Shown: positions 24,666 through 36,300, counted from the first letter of the stretch. The stretch is 42,601 nt of DNA from Pseudomonadota bacterium (GCA_021808285.1 JAKBBV010000021.1:1-42601); one strand, 5' to 3'. The notes: a model not told the origin generated them from the letters alone. Made by a program: numbers and translations.

Positions 24666-26798
24666 ATGATCCGCATGGCCTCCGACATCGGCGGCACCTT
24701 CACCGATGTGGTGCTGGATGCCGACGGGACCCTGTTCACCGCCAAGGTGCTCACCACCCCCGCGGCGCCAGAGGAGGGCCTCCTGCAAGGCGTGACCCAG
24801 GTCTTGGCCGCCTCGGGAGCGGCGCCGGGCGAGATCGGCCAGTTCATCCACGGCACGACCCTGGCCACCAACGCCCTGATTGAGCGGCGCGGCGCGCGCA
24901 CCGTTCAGATCGCCACGGCGGGGTTTCGGGACGTTCTGGAGATGGCGCACGAGAATCGCTTCGATCAGTACGATCTTTCCATGGATCGCGCCCCGCCTCT
25001 GGTGGAGCGGGCCCTGCGCTGGGAGGTGGACGAGCGGATCGCCGCCGACGGACGGGTGCTTCGGCCGATGGACGAGGGTCAGGCCCGGTCTCTGGCGACC
25101 CGTCTGCTCGACGAGGGCGTCGAGGCCGTGGCCGTGACCTTGATGCACGCCTACGCCAACCCCGCGCATGAGCGGCGTATGGCCGAGTTGATCCTGGCGG
25201 CGGCGCCAGGTCTGGCCCTTAGCCTCTCGCACGAGGTGAGCCCGGAGATTCGTGAGTTCGAGCGCTTCACCACCACCTGCGCCAACGCCTATGTCCAGCC
25301 GCTGATGTCGCGCTATCTGGAGGCCCTGTCAGGGCGGCTGAGCGGGCTTGGCCTGACCTGTCCCTTCTACCTCGTGGCCTCCAGCGGCGATCTTACGGAT
25401 CTGGCTACAGCCATGGCCTTCCCCGTCCGCCTGGTGGAAAGCGGGCCGGCTGGAGGCGCGATCCTGGCGGCGGAGCTGGCGCGGGCTCACGGGCTGGACC
25501 GGGTGCTGGCCTTCGATATGGGCGGCACCACCGCCAAACTCTGCCTGATCGACGACTTCAAGCCCCAGACCACCCGCAGCTTCGAGGTCGGTCGGATGCA
25601 CGAGAACATGAAGGGCAGCGGCTTCCCCGTCCGCATCCCGGCCATCGATCTGGTGGAGATCGGCTCCGGCGGCGGCTCCATCGCCAGGGTCGACGAACTG
25701 GGACGCCTTCTGGTCGGGCCGCGCAGCGCCGGGGCGGATCCCGGACCGGCCTGTTACGGGCGCGGAGGGACCTCGCCCACCGTGACCGACGCCGACCTGA
25801 CCCTGGGCAAGATCGATCCGGGCCGCTTCTCCAGCGGCGTGTCGCTGGACGAGGCGGCGGCGCGCCGGGCCCTCGGCGAAGAGATCGGCGTTCCCCTTGG
25901 TCTGGAGCCTTCCCTGGCCGCCCTGGCGGTTGCGGAGATGGTGGACGAGGCCATGGCCAGCGCCGCGCGCGTGCACGCCATCGAATCCGGCAAGTCGCTG
26001 GAGGAGCGCACCCTGATCGCCTTCGGCGGGGCCGCGCCCCTGCACGCGGCCAATCTGGCCCGCAAACTCGGGATGGCCAGCGTGGTCGTTCCCGCTCATG
26101 CCGGGGTCGGCTCGGCGCTCGGCTTTCTCAGCGCTCCCCTGGCCTTCGAACAGGCGCGCAGCCTCTATATGCGCCATGACGACCTCGACCTTCCGCGCAT
26201 CGCCGACGCTCTGGACGCCATGTCCGCGGCCGCGCGTCGCCTGCTCGGAGGCGAGGCCTTCGTCGAGACCCGGCTCGCCTATATGCGCTATGAGGGACAG
26301 GGCCACGAGATCACCGTCGCTCTCGCCCCCGATGGCCTGACCGCCCAAGGAGCCGCCGCCCGTGAGTCTCTGTCGCGGCGCCTGCGCGAGGCCTTCGAGG
26401 AGCGCTACCGCGCGCTGTTCGGGGCGGTGATTCCTGGCCAGCCCCTGGAGATTCTCACCTGGAGCGTTCGGGTCGAGCGCATCGAGGCGGCGAGCCGCCC
26501 CAGCAAAGGGCCGGGCCGACATCAGGCTTCCTTCGGCGCCGGAGAGGCGACACGGGAGGCGCGCCGGGTCTATGATCCAGGGTCGGGGGCCCTGCTCGAC
26601 TACGCCCTGACGCCCCGGGAGGGCCTTGGGCCAGGCGCCACGGCGAGAGGGCCTCTGCTGGTGACAGAGTCCCAAACCACGACCGTCGTTCCTGAGGGCT
26701 TCGACCTGGAGGTGCTGGCTGACGGGGCCCTGCGGTTCACCCGCGCCCCCGCGCTCTCGCCCTCGCCCGCTCTCCCGGAGGAAGGTTCCGGCCTATGA
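24666..26798 (+). CDS. Hydantoinase/oxoprolinase family protein, A subunit
   Basis: The product is 710 aa, usual for HyuA-type subunits. The N-terminal phosphate-binding loop SDIGGTFTDVVLDADG, the FIHGTTLATNALIERRGA segment and the second nucleotide motif AFDMGGTTAKLCLI show the ASKHA (acetate kinase/hexokinase-like) fold of hydantoinase A / acetone carboxylase beta / 5-oxoprolinase. With the B subunit it performs an ATP-driven ring opening or carboxylation; the substrate is uncertain (N-methylhydantoin, 5-oxoproline or a related lactam or ketone). The start at 24666 has GAGG about 10 nt upstream; an ATG at 24675 is possible. The stop overlaps the B-subunit start by 4 nt. Confidence 0.9.
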   Translation: MIRMASDIGGTFTDVVLDADGTLFTAKVLTTPAAPEEGLLQGVTQVLAASGAAPGEIGQFIHGTTLATNALIERRGARTVQIATAGFRDVLEMAHENRFDQYDLSMDRAPPLVERALRWEVDERIAADGRVLRPMDEGQARSLATRLLDEGVEAVAVTLMHAYANPAHERRMAELILAAAPGLALSLSHEVSPEIREFERFTTTCANAYVQPLMSRYLEALSGRLSGLGLTCPFYLVASSGDLTDLATAMAFPVRLVESGPAGGAILAAELARAHGLDRVLAFDMGGTTAKLCLIDDFKPQTTRSFEVGRMHENMKGSGFPVRIPAIDLVEIGSGGGSIARVDELGRLLVGPRSAGADPGPACYGRGGTSPTVTDADLTLGKIDPGRFSSGVSLDEAAARRALGEEIGVPLGLEPSLAALAVAEMVDEAMASAARVHAIESGKSLEERTLIAFGGAAPLHAANLARKLGMASVVVPAHAGVGSALGFLSAPLAFEQARSLYMRHDDLDLPRIADALDAMSAAARRLLGGEAFVETRLAYMRYEGQGHEITVALAPDGLTAQGAAARESLSRRLREAFEERYRALFGAVIPGQPLEILTWSVRVERIEAASRPSKGPGRHQASFGAGEATREARRVYDPGSGALLDYALTPREGLGPGATARGPLLVTESQTTTVVPEGFDLEVLADGALRFTRAPALSPSPALPEEGSGL

Positions 26799-28411
26799 CC
26801 GCGCTCAATCCTGTCATTGGTCGTCAGATCGCCTGGAGCCGCCTGATCGCGGTGGTGGAGGAACAGGCCCAGACCCTGATGCGGATCGCCTTCAGTCCCA
26901 CGGTGCGGGAGGCCGGCGATCTGTCGGCCGGCGTGTTCGATCGCGAGGGCCGGATGCTCGCTCAAGCTGTGACCGGCACACCGGGCCATGTGAACGCCAT
27001 GGCCGCGGCGGTAGGCCATGTGCTGAGCCGCTATCCCCTCGCCGGCATGGAGCCTGGAGACGCCTTCTGCACCAATGACCCGTGGCTCGGCACAGGCCAT
27101 CTCAACGACTTCACCGTGGTCACGCCGATCTTCCGCGGCGCGCGCGCCGTGGGTCTGGCCGCCAGCACCAGCCATATGGCCGATGTGGGGGGGCTGGGCT
27201 TCGGCGCTGACGGGGCCGATGTGCATGAGGAGGGGGTCTACATCCCGATCCTTCCCCTGACCCGGGGGGGAGCCTTCGACGAGGTCCTGCTCCGCATCCT
27301 GAGGGCCAATGTCCGCTTTCCCACCGAGGTCGAGGGGGATCTGCGCGCCCTGGCCGCCTGCAATCAGGTCTGTGCTGAGCGGGTAGTCGGCCTGATCGAG
27401 GAGCTCGCTCTGGGCGATCTCGACGCCCTGGCGGCCTTCATTCTCGACTCCTCTGAACGCGGCATGCGCGCGGCCCTGGCCGAGTTGCCCCAGGGCGGCT
27501 GGTCGGCGCAGATGACCATCGACGGTCTGGACGCACCCCTGATCCTGAAGGCCCGTCTGACGCTCGGCGCCGGCGCCGCCCATATCGACTTCTCTGGGTC
27601 CTCGCCCCAGGTCGGGCGCGGGATCAATGTGCCGATGATCTATACCGAGGCCATGGCCTGCTTCGGTCTGCGTTCGGTCATCGGCGGGCGCATTCCCAAC
27701 AATGCCGGCTCTCTGCGGCCGGTGACGGTGACGGCCCCCCAGGGCTGTATTCTGAACGCGCCCTATCCGGCGCCGGTCTCCGCCCGTCATGTGACCGGGC
27801 AGATGATACCGGATGTGATCCTCGGCTGCCTGGCCCAGGCTGCGCCCGAGCGCGTGCCGGCCGAGGGCGCTTCGGCCCTGTGGATCCTGGCCTTGTCCGG
27901 CGGGCGGGCGGGCGCGAGCGGCGATGCGCGCGCTTTCAGCGTCAACTGCTTTCACAACGGCGGCACCGGCGCGCGGCCGGGCAAGGATGGCCTATCGGCC
28001 ACCGCCTTCCCCTCGGGCGTGCGCAGCGGATCGGTGGAGGCGACCGAGGCCCAGGCCCCGCTGGTGTTCTGGCGCAAGGCCTTCCGCCCCGGCTCCGGCG
28101 GCGCCGGGCGGTTCCGCGGCGGCCTCGGCCAGACCCTGGAGGTGGGCCACGTATCGGGCGAGGCCTTCACGGTGAGCTGCTTGTTCGACCGGGTGGATCA
28201 CGCCGCTCGCGGACGGTTCGGCGGCGCCTGCGGGGCGACGGGGGCGGTCAGTCTCTCCTCGGGCTTTCGGCTCAGGGCCAAGGGACGTCAGACCATCCCG
28301 CCTGGCGAGACCGTGATCTTCGAAACTCCTGGCGGCGGCGGGCTGGGCGACCCGGCGGACCGTCCCGACGCTCTCATTGAGGCCGACCGACGCGCGGGTC
28401 TCGCGGCCTGA
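26795..28411 (+). CDS. Hydantoinase B/oxoprolinase family protein, B subunit
   Basis: The product is 538 aa. It matches the HyuB family along its length: IAFSPTVREAGDLSAGVFDREGRMLAQA, the metal-site-like FCTNDPWLGTGHLND, ASTSHMADVGG, and the C-terminal GSGGAGRFRGGLGQ followed by PGETVIFETPGGGGLGDP. It is translated from an ATGA overlap with the A subunit, so the two are made in equal amounts as a complex. No C-terminal third subunit (as in acetone carboxylase) follows, which favours a hydantoinase or oxoprolinase-type enzyme. The gene ends only 4 nt from the convergent outer-membrane-channel gene. Confidence 0.9.
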   Translation: MTALNPVIGRQIAWSRLIAVVEEQAQTLMRIAFSPTVREAGDLSAGVFDREGRMLAQAVTGTPGHVNAMAAAVGHVLSRYPLAGMEPGDAFCTNDPWLGTGHLNDFTVVTPIFRGARAVGLAASTSHMADVGGLGFGADGADVHEEGVYIPILPLTRGGAFDEVLLRILRANVRFPTEVEGDLRALAACNQVCAERVVGLIEELALGDLDALAAFILDSSERGMRAALAELPQGGWSAQMTIDGLDAPLILKARLTLGAGAAHIDFSGSSPQVGRGINVPMIYTEAMACFGLRSVIGGRIPNNAGSLRPVTVTAPQGCILNAPYPAPVSARHVTGQMIPDVILGCLAQAAPERVPAEGASALWILALSGGRAGASGDARAFSVNCFHNGGTGARPGKDGLSATAFPSGVRSGSVEATEAQAPLVFWRKAFRPGSGGAGRFRGGLGQTLEVGHVSGEAFTVSCLFDRVDHAARGRFGGACGATGAVSLSSGFRLRAKGRQTIPPGETVIFETPGGGGLGDPADRPDALIEADRRAGLAA

Positions 28412-28415
28412 GGGG

Positions 28416-29882
28416 TCAGCCCTTGGGCAACTCCTTCGTCGTCCAGCCGCCGCCCAGAGACTCGATCAACGACACGGCGGTGGCGAGTTGGCTCGCCTGC
28501 AGCGATACCTGGGCCACCTGGGCGTTGAGCGCCGCCTGCTCAGCCGCCGCGACGGTGGTGTAGTCCACCGTACCCGCCTCATATTCGTTGAGGCTGATGG
28601 TCTGGTTCTCCACCGCGGCCTTGGTCTCCTCGTTCACCGCTCCGACCTCGGTCGCATAGACCCGTTGGGCGGCGAGGTTGTCCTCGACATTGCCGAAGGC
28701 GGTAAGGACGGTCTCCCGGTAATTGGCGACGGCCTGATCATAGGCCGCCTTGGCGGCCCGATAACGGGCGAGGTGAAGCCCGGCGTCGAAGACCGGCTCC
28801 GAGGCGCTGGCGCCCACGGTCCAGAACAGATTGGAGGCGCGGAACACATGGGCCAGGGTCGAGCTCTCGCCGCCGCCATCGCCGGTCAGATTGATGGTCG
28901 GGAAAAAGGCCGCCACCTGCACCCCGATGAAAGCGTTGGCGGAGGCCGCAGCGCGTTCGGCCTGGGCGATGTCGGGGCGCCGCTGCAACAGAGTCGAAGG
29001 CACTGCGGCAGGGAGCTGGGGCAGGTTCAGGGTCCAGGGCGCCGGAGCCAGGCTGAACTGAGCCGGGGGAACCCCCACCAGGAGGGCGATGGCGTGCTCC
29101 ATGAGTGCGCGCTGCCTGGCGAGGTCGATGGCTGCCGCCTGGGCGCCTTTCAGGGTGGTCACCGCCGTCAGGTAGGAGCTGCGCGGGGCGTTGCCGGACC
29201 GATACTGGTTCTGCACTACGCCTAGGCTCTTCTGCAGGGCGGCGATCTCGGCGTCGTAGAGCCGTTTTTCCTGATCGAGCTGGCGCAGACTGACATAGTC
29301 GGTGGCCAGTTCGGTCTGCAGGGTCAGCCGGGCGTCGGCCAGGGTCGCGGCGTCCGCCTGGGCCGTCGCGCGGGCGCTCTGGATGGTGCGGCGCACGCCG
29401 CCCCAGAAATCCGGCGCCCAGGAGCCGCTGATCGCCGGCTGGTAGATGGTGGTCGTCGAGCCGCCGGCGGCCCCGGCGGCGATCCCTGATCCGGTCACCA
29501 CCGTGGCGCCTCCCTTGGCTCCGGAATAGGTGGCCGAGATGTTGGGCGTCAGGTTGATCGATGGGAACAGGGCCGCGCGATCCTCTATCACCAGCTCGTG
29601 CGCCTGGGTATAAATCGCCGCGTCCGCCGCGAGGGTGAAGTTGGAGCTCGCGACACGATCTTCCAGGTCGTTGAGCACCGGATCGCCAAAGGCGGTCCAC
29701 CAGTCGGCCCTGTCAGCTGCGGAGGAGGGATTGGCGGGGGCCCAGCCGTCCGCTTCCTTGAAGCTCACCGGCGTCGCCACCGCCGGCCGATGATAGGTCG
29801 GTCCCATCATGCAGCCGGCGAGGGCGAGGCCGGCGACGATGGCCAGGGGCGGGAGTCGGACGAGGAGTCGATGGACGGGCAT
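28416..29882 (-). CDS. Efflux transporter outer-membrane factor, NodT/OprM family lipoprotein
   Basis: The product is 488 aa. A lipoprotein signal ends at LAGC (Cys about 24), followed by GPTYHRP, the standard NodT/OprM beginning. Two OEP repeats with long helices are visible, including VSSNFTLAADAAIYTQA, TLQTELATDYVSLRQLDQEKRLYDAEIAALQKSLGVVQNQYRSG and the second-repeat RYRAAKAAYDQAVANYRETVLTAFGNVEDNLAA. It forms the outer-membrane exit channel of the RND pump encoded just upstream (12-nt gap). The order adaptor-permease-permease-channel matches MuxABC-OpmB of Pseudomonas. Confidence 0.92.
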   Translation of the reverse strand: MPVHRLLVRLPPLAIVAGLALAGCMMGPTYHRPAVATPVSFKEADGWAPANPSSAADRADWWTAFGDPVLNDLEDRVASSNFTLAADAAIYTQAHELVIEDRAALFPSINLTPNISATYSGAKGGATVVTGSGIAAGAAGGSTTTIYQPAISGSWAPDFWGGVRRTIQSARATAQADAATLADARLTLQTELATDYVSLRQLDQEKRLYDAEIAALQKSLGVVQNQYRSGNAPRSSYLTAVTTLKGAQAAAIDLARQRALMEHAIALLVGVPPAQFSLAPAPWTLNLPQLPAAVPSTLLQRRPDIAQAERAAASANAFIGVQVAAFFPTINLTGDGGGESSTLAHVFRASNLFWTVGASASEPVFDAGLHLARYRAAKAAYDQAVANYRETVLTAFGNVEDNLAAQRVYATEVGAVNEETKAAVENQTISLNEYEAGTVDYTTVAAAEQAALNAQVAQVSLQASQLATAVSLIESLGGGWTTKELPKG

Positions 29883-29894
29883 GGGGCAATCCGG

Positions 29895-32800
29895 TCAGGC
29901 AGGCGCGGTCGCCGTGCGCCCTGCGCGCCGCGACCGACTCCGGGTTAGACGATCGAGATAGAGGTAGACAACAGGCGTGGTGAGAAGGGTCACGACCTGG
30001 CTCAACAGCAGGCCGCCAATGATGGTCACGCCGAGCGGCCGGCGCAGTTCCGAGCCTTCCCCCCAGCCGATCGCCAGCGGTAGGGCGCCCAGAATCGCGG
30101 CGAAGGTGGTCATCATGATGGGTCGGAACCGGGTCAGGGCCGCCGTGCGGATCGCCTGATAGGGCGTGAGGCCCTGACGGCGCTGCGCCTCGAGGGCGAA
30201 GTCGATCATCATGATGGCGTTCTTTTTGACGATGCCGATCAAGAGGATGATGCCGATCATGCCGATGATGTCGAAAGGGATGCGAAACACGATCAGGGCG
30301 ACGAGGGCGCCTGTCCCGGCTGAGGGCAGGGTGGAGAGAACGGTCAGGGGGTGGATATAGCTCTCATAGAGGATGCCGAGCACGATATAGATGGCGACCA
30401 GGGCCGCCAGGATCAGCAACGGTTCATAGGCCAGCGACTGCTGGAACACCTTGGCGGTGCCGGCGAAGTCGCCGTGGATCGTGCTGGGCATGCCGATCTG
30501 CGCGGCGGCCGCGTCGATGGCCTTGGCGGCGTCGCTGAGCGCCGCACCCGGCGCGAGGTTGAAGGAGATCGTCGTCGCCGGCTCGGTGTCCTGATGGTTG
30601 ACAGAAGTCGGGGTCGCCGCGTCTGACCAGCGGGCGATGGCCTGCAGAGGCACGATCTGTTCGGGAGTGGTGCTGACGGCCACGCCCTGGGATGCGGCCC
30701 GGCCGGGGGGGGCGCCGGGACCGGCCACACCCGCGACGCCCACGGCCACATCCGTCCCGGTGGAGGCGGCCACGGCTCCCGGCACGCCGGCGGCGTTGGC
30801 GGTGAAGGGGGCGTTGTTCGGGGTCGCCGTGGTGATCGCCGCCGCCGCGCTCTGGGCGGCCGCCGCGCCGAAGACGGCCAGGGAGCCTGGCGCACCCTGC
30901 GCGCTCGTCCCTGCGGGAGCGCCCACCTGGGTCACCGGGCCCGGAGCGCCGGTGCGCTTGGCCGTCGAGGTGACGACTCCCGTCGCCGCAGCGCTCCCGG
31001 CCGCGCCGCTGCTGGACACTCCGGTCACCGCGGGGGTGGGCGCGGTCAGAGCGCCGCCGGTGCTGACATAGACCTTCTGCAGCGCTGTGGGGTCCTGGGT
31101 GAAGGCGGAGTCCGCCTCCATGACGATGCGATACTGGTTGGTCTCCTGGTAGATGGTGGAGACCGCGCGCTCACCGAACTCATCATAGAGATTGTTGTCG
31201 ATATTGGTGTCGGTCAGGTGCAGGGCGCCGGCCCGGGCCTTGTCGATATCGACATAGGTCTCCAGGCCATGGTCCTCCTGGTCGGTATTGACGTCGGTGA
31301 CCGACTTCTGGGTCTTGAGCGCGTTGGCGAGCTTGCCGGCCCAAAGCCGCACATCCGCCAGACTCTCGCCCTCGATGGTGTACTGATAGGTCGCATTGCT
31401 CGAGCGTCCGCCCGAGCGCAGATCCTGGGCCGGATTGAGGAACAGCGAGGCCCCGACCACCTGGGCGAGCTTGGGCCGCAGGCGCTCCACCACCGTTTCC
31501 GACCCCCCATGGCGTTCATTGCGCGGCTTGAGCGAGGCGATCAGGAAGCCCCCCGCGGCGTTGTTGCCGGCGAAGGCCACCACATCGGCCATGGACGGAT
31601 CATGGTCGACGATGTTCACGATGCGCTGCAGGCGTTTGCGGGTGAGGCCGAAAGAGCTCGACTGGTCGGTCTGCAGGCCCCCGATCAGGAGGCCAGTGTC
31701 CTGGGTGGGGAAAAAGCCCTTCTGCACCACCCCGACCAGATATCCGGTCATGATGATCGAGATCAGCAACACAACGAGCATCAGGGGCCCGGAGCCCAGA
31801 GCCCAGTCGAGGGCGCGCTCATAGACCCGCTGCATGGCGCCAAAGATCGCCTCGGCGGCGCGCGTCAAGCGTCCTGGCTGTTGGTCCCGCTTCGGGGGAT
31901 CGATGAGATAGGCGCTCATCATCGGCGTCGTTGTCAGGGAAATCACCAGGGAGACCAGCACGGCGGCGGAGAGCGTCATCGCGAATTCGCGAAACAGCCG
32001 CCCGACGATGCCGCCCATGAGGAGGATGGGCAGAAACACCGCGACCAGGGAGACGCTGATCGACAGTACGGTAAAGCCGACCTCCCGGGCGCCGAGAAGC
32101 GCGGCCTGAAAGCGGTTCATCCCCGCCTCCACATGCCGCGTGATGTTCTCCAGCACGACGATGGCGTCGTCGACGACGAAGCCGGTCGCCACGGTCAGGG
32201 CCATAAGGGAAAGGTTGTCCAGGGAGAAGCCGAGCAAATACATCACCCCGATCGCGCCCAGCAACGAGACCGCCACGGCGACGCTGGGGATGAGGACGGC
32301 CCGCCCGTTATGCAAAAAGAAGGTCACCACCCCGATCACGAGCAGGGTCGAGATCAGCACCGTCGTCTCGACATCGGCGAGCGAGGCGCGGATGGTGAGG
32401 GTGCGGTCGGAGGCCACATGCCAGTCGATATCCGGCGGCAGCGCCTTCTCAAGCGTCGGGATAAGGGCTTTCACCCGGTCCGTCGCGGCGATGATATTGG
32501 CCCCGGGTTGGCGGCGGACCACGACGATGACCGCCGGCTGGCCATTATACAGCCCCACATTGTGGATCGACTCCACGCCATCGGTGACCTTGGCCACGTC
32601 TCGGAGACGCACGGCGGAGCCGTTGCGATAGGCGACCACCAGGGGCGAATAGTCGGCTGCCTGAAGGCCTGTGTCATTGGTGTAGATCTGATAGCGGACG
32701 CCGGCGGCCTGAACCAATCCCTTGGGCTGGTTAGCGTTGGCGGAGGCCAGGGCCGCCCGGATGTCCTCAAGGCCGATGCCGTCGCGCGCGATCTCGGTCG

Positions 32801-33371
32801 GGTTGACGTCCACCCGCACGGCCGGGAGCGAGGCGCCGCCGAGGGTCACCTGACCCACGCCCTTAACCTGACTGAACTGCTGCTGGATCACCGTGCTCGC
32901 CGCATCGAAGATCTGACCCGGCGTGCGGGTCTTCGAGGTCAGGGCGAGGATGAGGATCGGCGCGTCGGAGGGGTTGGCCTTGAAATAGCTGGGATTCTGG
33001 CGAAGCGTCTGAGGCAGGTCCACGCGCGCGGCGTTGATCGCCGCCTCCACGTCCCTCGCCGCCCCGTCGATGTCGCGGCCGAGATCGAACTGCAGCACGA
33101 TCTGGGTCTGGCCCACCCGGCTTGATGAGGTCAGTTCATTGACGTCGGCGATGATCCCCAGCCGCCGCTCAAGCGGCGTCGCCACACTGGTGGCCATGGT
33201 CTGCGGGCTGGCCCCGGGCAGGTTGGCGGTGACGATGACCACCGGTAGGTCCAGCTGAGGGAGGGGCGCCACAGGCATGAGAAAGAAGGCGCCGGCGCCC
33301 GCCAGGGCGATGCCGACCGTCAGCAGAACCGTGGCGATCGGCCGGCGGATGAAGACCTCGGAGAGGTTCAC
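29895..33371 (-). CDS. mdtC: RND efflux permease, MdtC/MuxC-like, with a long low-complexity insertion
   Basis: The product is 1158 aa, against about 1020-1050 for the family and for its neighbour. It is an inner-membrane RND drug/proton antiporter. The proton-relay aspartates are in [14 protein letters not shown] (TM4) and the TM10 lysine in [15 protein letters not shown]. The extra length comes from about 125 residues (roughly 771-900) rich in Ala, Gly, Pro, Thr and Val, placed between YVSTGG and [11 protein letters not shown] in the second large periplasmic domain. In the paralogue only about six residues join the equivalent strands. It overlaps the upstream permease gene by 4 nt and would form a mixed trimer with it, as MdtB/MdtC do. 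Confidence 0.9.
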   Translation of the reverse strand: MNLSEVFIRRPIATVLLTVGIALAGAGAFFLMPVAPLPQLDLPVVIVTANLPGASPQTMATSVATPLERRLGIIADVNELTSSSRVGQTQIVLQFDLGRDIDGAARDVEAAINAARVDLPQTLRQNPSYFKANPSDAPILILALTSKTRTPGQIFDAASTVIQQQFSQVKGVGQVTLGGASLPAVRVDVNPTEIARDGIGLEDIRAALASANANQPKGLVQAAGVRYQIYTNDTGLQAADYSPLVVAYRNGSAVRLRDVAKVTDGVESIHNVGLYNGQPAVIVVVRRQPGANIIAATDRVKALIPTLEKALPPDIDWHVASDRTLTIRASLADVETTVLISTLLVIGVVTFFLHNGRAVLIPSVAVAVSLLGAIGVMYLLGFSLDNLSLMALTVATGFVVDDAIVVLENITRHVEAGMNRFQAALLGAREVGFTVLSISVSLVAVFLPILLMGGIVGRLFREFAMTLSAAVLVSLVISLTTTPMMSAYLIDPPKRDQQPGRLTRAAEAIFGAMQRVYERALDWALGSGPLMLVVLLISIIMTGYLVGVVQKGFFPTQDTGLLIGGLQTDQSSSFGLTRKRLQRIVNIVDHDPSMADVVAFAGNNAAGGFLIASLKPRNERHGGSETVVERLRPKLAQVVGASLFLNPAQDLRSGGRSSNATYQYTIEGESLADVRLWAGKLANALKTQKSVTDVNTDQEDHGLETYVDIDKARAGALHLTDTNIDNNLYDEFGERAVSTIYQETNQYRIVMEADSAFTQDPTALQKVYVSTGGALTAPTPAVTGVSSSGAAGSAAATGVVTSTAKRTGAPGPVTQVGAPAGTSAQGAPGSLAVFGAAAAQSAAAAITTATPNNAPFTANAAGVPGAVAASTGTDVAVGVAGVAGPGAPPGRAASQGVAVSTTPEQIVPLQAIARWSDAATPTSVNHQDTEPATTISFNLAPGAALSDAAKAIDAAAAQIGMPSTIHGDFAGTAKVFQQSLAYEPLLILAALVAIYIVLGILYESYIHPLTVLSTLPSAGTGALVALIVFRIPFDIIGMIGIILLIGIVKKNAIMMIDFALEAQRRQGLTPYQAIRTAALTRFRPIMMTTFAAILGALPLAIGWGEGSELRRPLGVTIIGGLLLSQVVTLLTTPVVYLYLDRLTRSRSRRAGRTATAPA

Positions 33372-36300
33372 GTGGGCCCAGGCCCCGGCTCCAGAGGGGC
33401 CTCGAAGGGCTCGCCGCCGGTGAACGGCTCGCGGTGGGGCCCCCCACCGCCCAGTCGCTGCGACAGCCGATCGAACTGCAGATAGATGACCGGGGTGGTG
33501 AAGAGGGTCAGAGCCTGGCTGACGATCAGCCCGCCGACGATGGAGAGGCCGAGCGGATGGCGCAATTCCGAGCCCGCGCCCCAGCCCAGCATCAGCGGCA
33601 GGGCTCCGAACAGGGCCGCCATGGTCGTCATGATGATCGGCCGAAAGCGCAGCAGGGCGGCCTGATGGATCGCCTCGAGCGGCGACTTGCCTTCGTTTCG
33701 CTCCGCCTCAAGGGCGAAGTCGATCATCATGATGGCGTTCTTCTTGACGATGCCGATGAGGAGGATGATGCCGATGATGCCGATCACGCCCAGATCCTGG
33801 CCGCCGAGCATCAGAGCCGCCAAGGCGCCCACGCCCGCCGAGGGCAGGGTCGAGAGGATGGTGATGGGGTGGACATAGCTCTCATAGAGCACGCCCAGCA
33901 CGATATAGACGACGACGATCGCCGCCAGGATCAGCCACAGCTCATTTCCGAGCGACGCCTTGAAGGCGTTGGCGCTGCCGAGGAATACCGTCGTGAGAGT
34001 CGAGGGCAGGTCGATCGCCTTTTCGTCGTGCTGGATGGCGCTGACCGCATCGCCCAGGGCCACGCCGGGCGCCGTGTCGAAGGAGATGTTGGCGGCGGGG
34101 AACTGTCCCACATGGTTGATCTGCAGCGGCGCGGATTGGGTTGTGACCGTGGCGATGGCCGAAAGCGGCGTCGGCGTCCCGGCCGGGGTGTTGATGTAGA
34201 GATCCCGCAGCGCCTGCGGGGTCTGGGAGTTGGCCGGGTCGGCCTCCAGGATCACCCGTTCCTGATAGGCCTGGGTGAAGATGGTCGAGACAATGCTCTG
34301 GCCGAAGGCGTAATAGAGCTGGGCGTCGACGCTGGATGGCGTCACCCCGACCCGGGCGGCGGTGTCTCGGTCGATGTTCACATAGGCGGCCAGGCCATCG
34401 TTCTGTAGGTCGGAGGCGACGTTCCGAATCCTGGGATCGGCCTGCAGGCGCCGCACCAGTTTCTGGCTCCAGTCGGCTACGGTCTGGGTGCTCGAGCCCT
34501 GCAGGGCGAACTGGTACTGGGTTCGCCCTGACGAGGAGTCGATGGTCAGGTCCTGGACCGGCTGCACAAAAAGCGTCGCGCCGGGGACCGAGCGAGCGTC
34601 GGCGCGCAGGCGATCCATCACCTGCGTCAGCGATCCGGAACGCTGGCCAGGCGACTTCAGATTGATCAGGGTGCGACCATCATTGAGCGTGGTGTTGACC
34701 CCATCGACGCCGATGAAGCTGGTCAGGCTGGCCACATTGGGGTCCTTGAGCAGGGCGTCATCCAATCGCTGCTGCAGCTTCGCCATGGCGTCATAGGAGA
34801 TTGACTGGCCGGCCTGGACCACGCCCTGAACGAGCCCCGTGTCCTGGGTGGGGAAGAGGCCTTTGGGTATGGCCAGGAAGAGGATCACCGTCAGGACGAA
34901 GGTGCCGACGGCGACAGTCAGGGTCAGACCCTGCCGCGCCAGGACCCAGGTCAGGGCCTGGTCGTAGCGATGGATGACGCCGTCCACCGCCGCCCGCGAG
35001 GCCCGTCCGAACCGGCTCTCCCGTCTTTGCGCCTCGGGCTCCGATTTCAGCCAGCGCGCCGACAGGGTCGGCACCAGGGTCAGGGAGACGACCGCGGAAA
35101 TGACGATGGTCACCGCCAGGGTGACGGCGAACTGGCGGAACAGGCGACCGACCACATCGCCCATGAACAGGAGCGGGATCAGCACCGCGATCAGAGACAC
35201 GGTGAGCGAAATGATGGTGAAACCGATCTGCTGGGCGCCCTTGAGCGCCGCCTGCATGGGTGTCTCGCCCTCCTCGATATAGCGGGCGATGTTCTCGATC
35301 ATGACGATGGCGTCGTCGACCACGAAGCCCGTGGCGATGGTCATGGCCATCAGGGTCAGGTTATTCAGGGAATAGTGCAGCAGATACATCACCCCGAAGG
35401 CGCCTGTCAGGGAGAGTGGCACGGCGACGCTGGCGATGAAGGTCGCCTGCGGGCTGCGCAGGAAGACGAAGATCACCACCACCACGAGAAGGACTGCAAG
35501 GACCAGTTCGAACTCCACGTCGGCGACCGAGGCGCGGATGCCCGTAGTGCGGTCTGTGACCACCTTGACGTCGACGCCGGCGGGCAGGGAGGCGATGAAG
35601 TCCGGCAGGGCCTTCTTGATCTGGTCGACGGTGGAGATGACGTTGGCGCCGGGCTGGCGCTGGACATTGAGGAGCACCGACTGGGTGCGATTGTACCAGG
35701 CGCCCAGCTGGGTATTCTCCGCCCCATCCACCACCTTGGCCACATCGCCGAGCCGCACCGGGGCGTTGCCGGTGTAGGCGATGATCTGGTCAGAATAGTC
35801 CTTGGGCGTCAGAAGCTGATCGTTGGCGTCGATGGCGTAGGACCGCGTCGGCCCGTCGAAATTGCCCTTGGCGCCGTTAGCGTTGGCGGAGGCGATGGCT
35901 GTGCTGACCTGGCTCATTGAGAGCCCGTAGGACGACAGCAGCTGGGTGTTCACCTGGATGCGCACGGCGGGCTTCTCGCCGCCGCTCACCGAGACCAGTC
36001 CCACGCCTGGGAGCTGCGAGATCTTCTGCCCGATCTCCTGGTTGGCGTAGTATTCCATCTGGGTCAGGGGGACGGTCCTGGAGGTGAGGGCCAGCGTCAG
36101 AACCGGGGCGTCGGCGGGGTTGATCTTGGCGTAGATCGGCGGCGCCGGGAGGTTGGTGGGCAGAAGGCTCTGAGCCGCGTTGATCGCCGCCTGGACCTCC
36201 TGCTCGGCCACATCCAGGGACAGGCTGAGATCGAACTGCAGGGTCACAACCGAGGAGCCGCCGGAGCTGACCGACGACATGCGGTTGAGCGCCGTCATCT

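Noticed and set aside
25329-26675. Long minus-strand open frame (448 codons) across the hydantoinase A gene
   Set aside because: Antisense to a strongly conserved gene; the product has no recognisable motif. The same applies to 26600-27955 and 21351-22457.
31218-33125. A 635-codon open frame on the plus strand
   Set aside because: It lies wholly antisense to the clearly coding MdtC-like permease. The predicted product is rich in His, Arg, Gly and Asp and shows no family pattern, as expected for a high-GC shadow frame.
34970-35920. Plus-strand open frame of 316 codons opposite the MdtB-like permease
   Set aside because: The His/Asp/Gly-rich shadow product arises from the reverse reading of membrane-protein codons; no ribosome site or family similarity.
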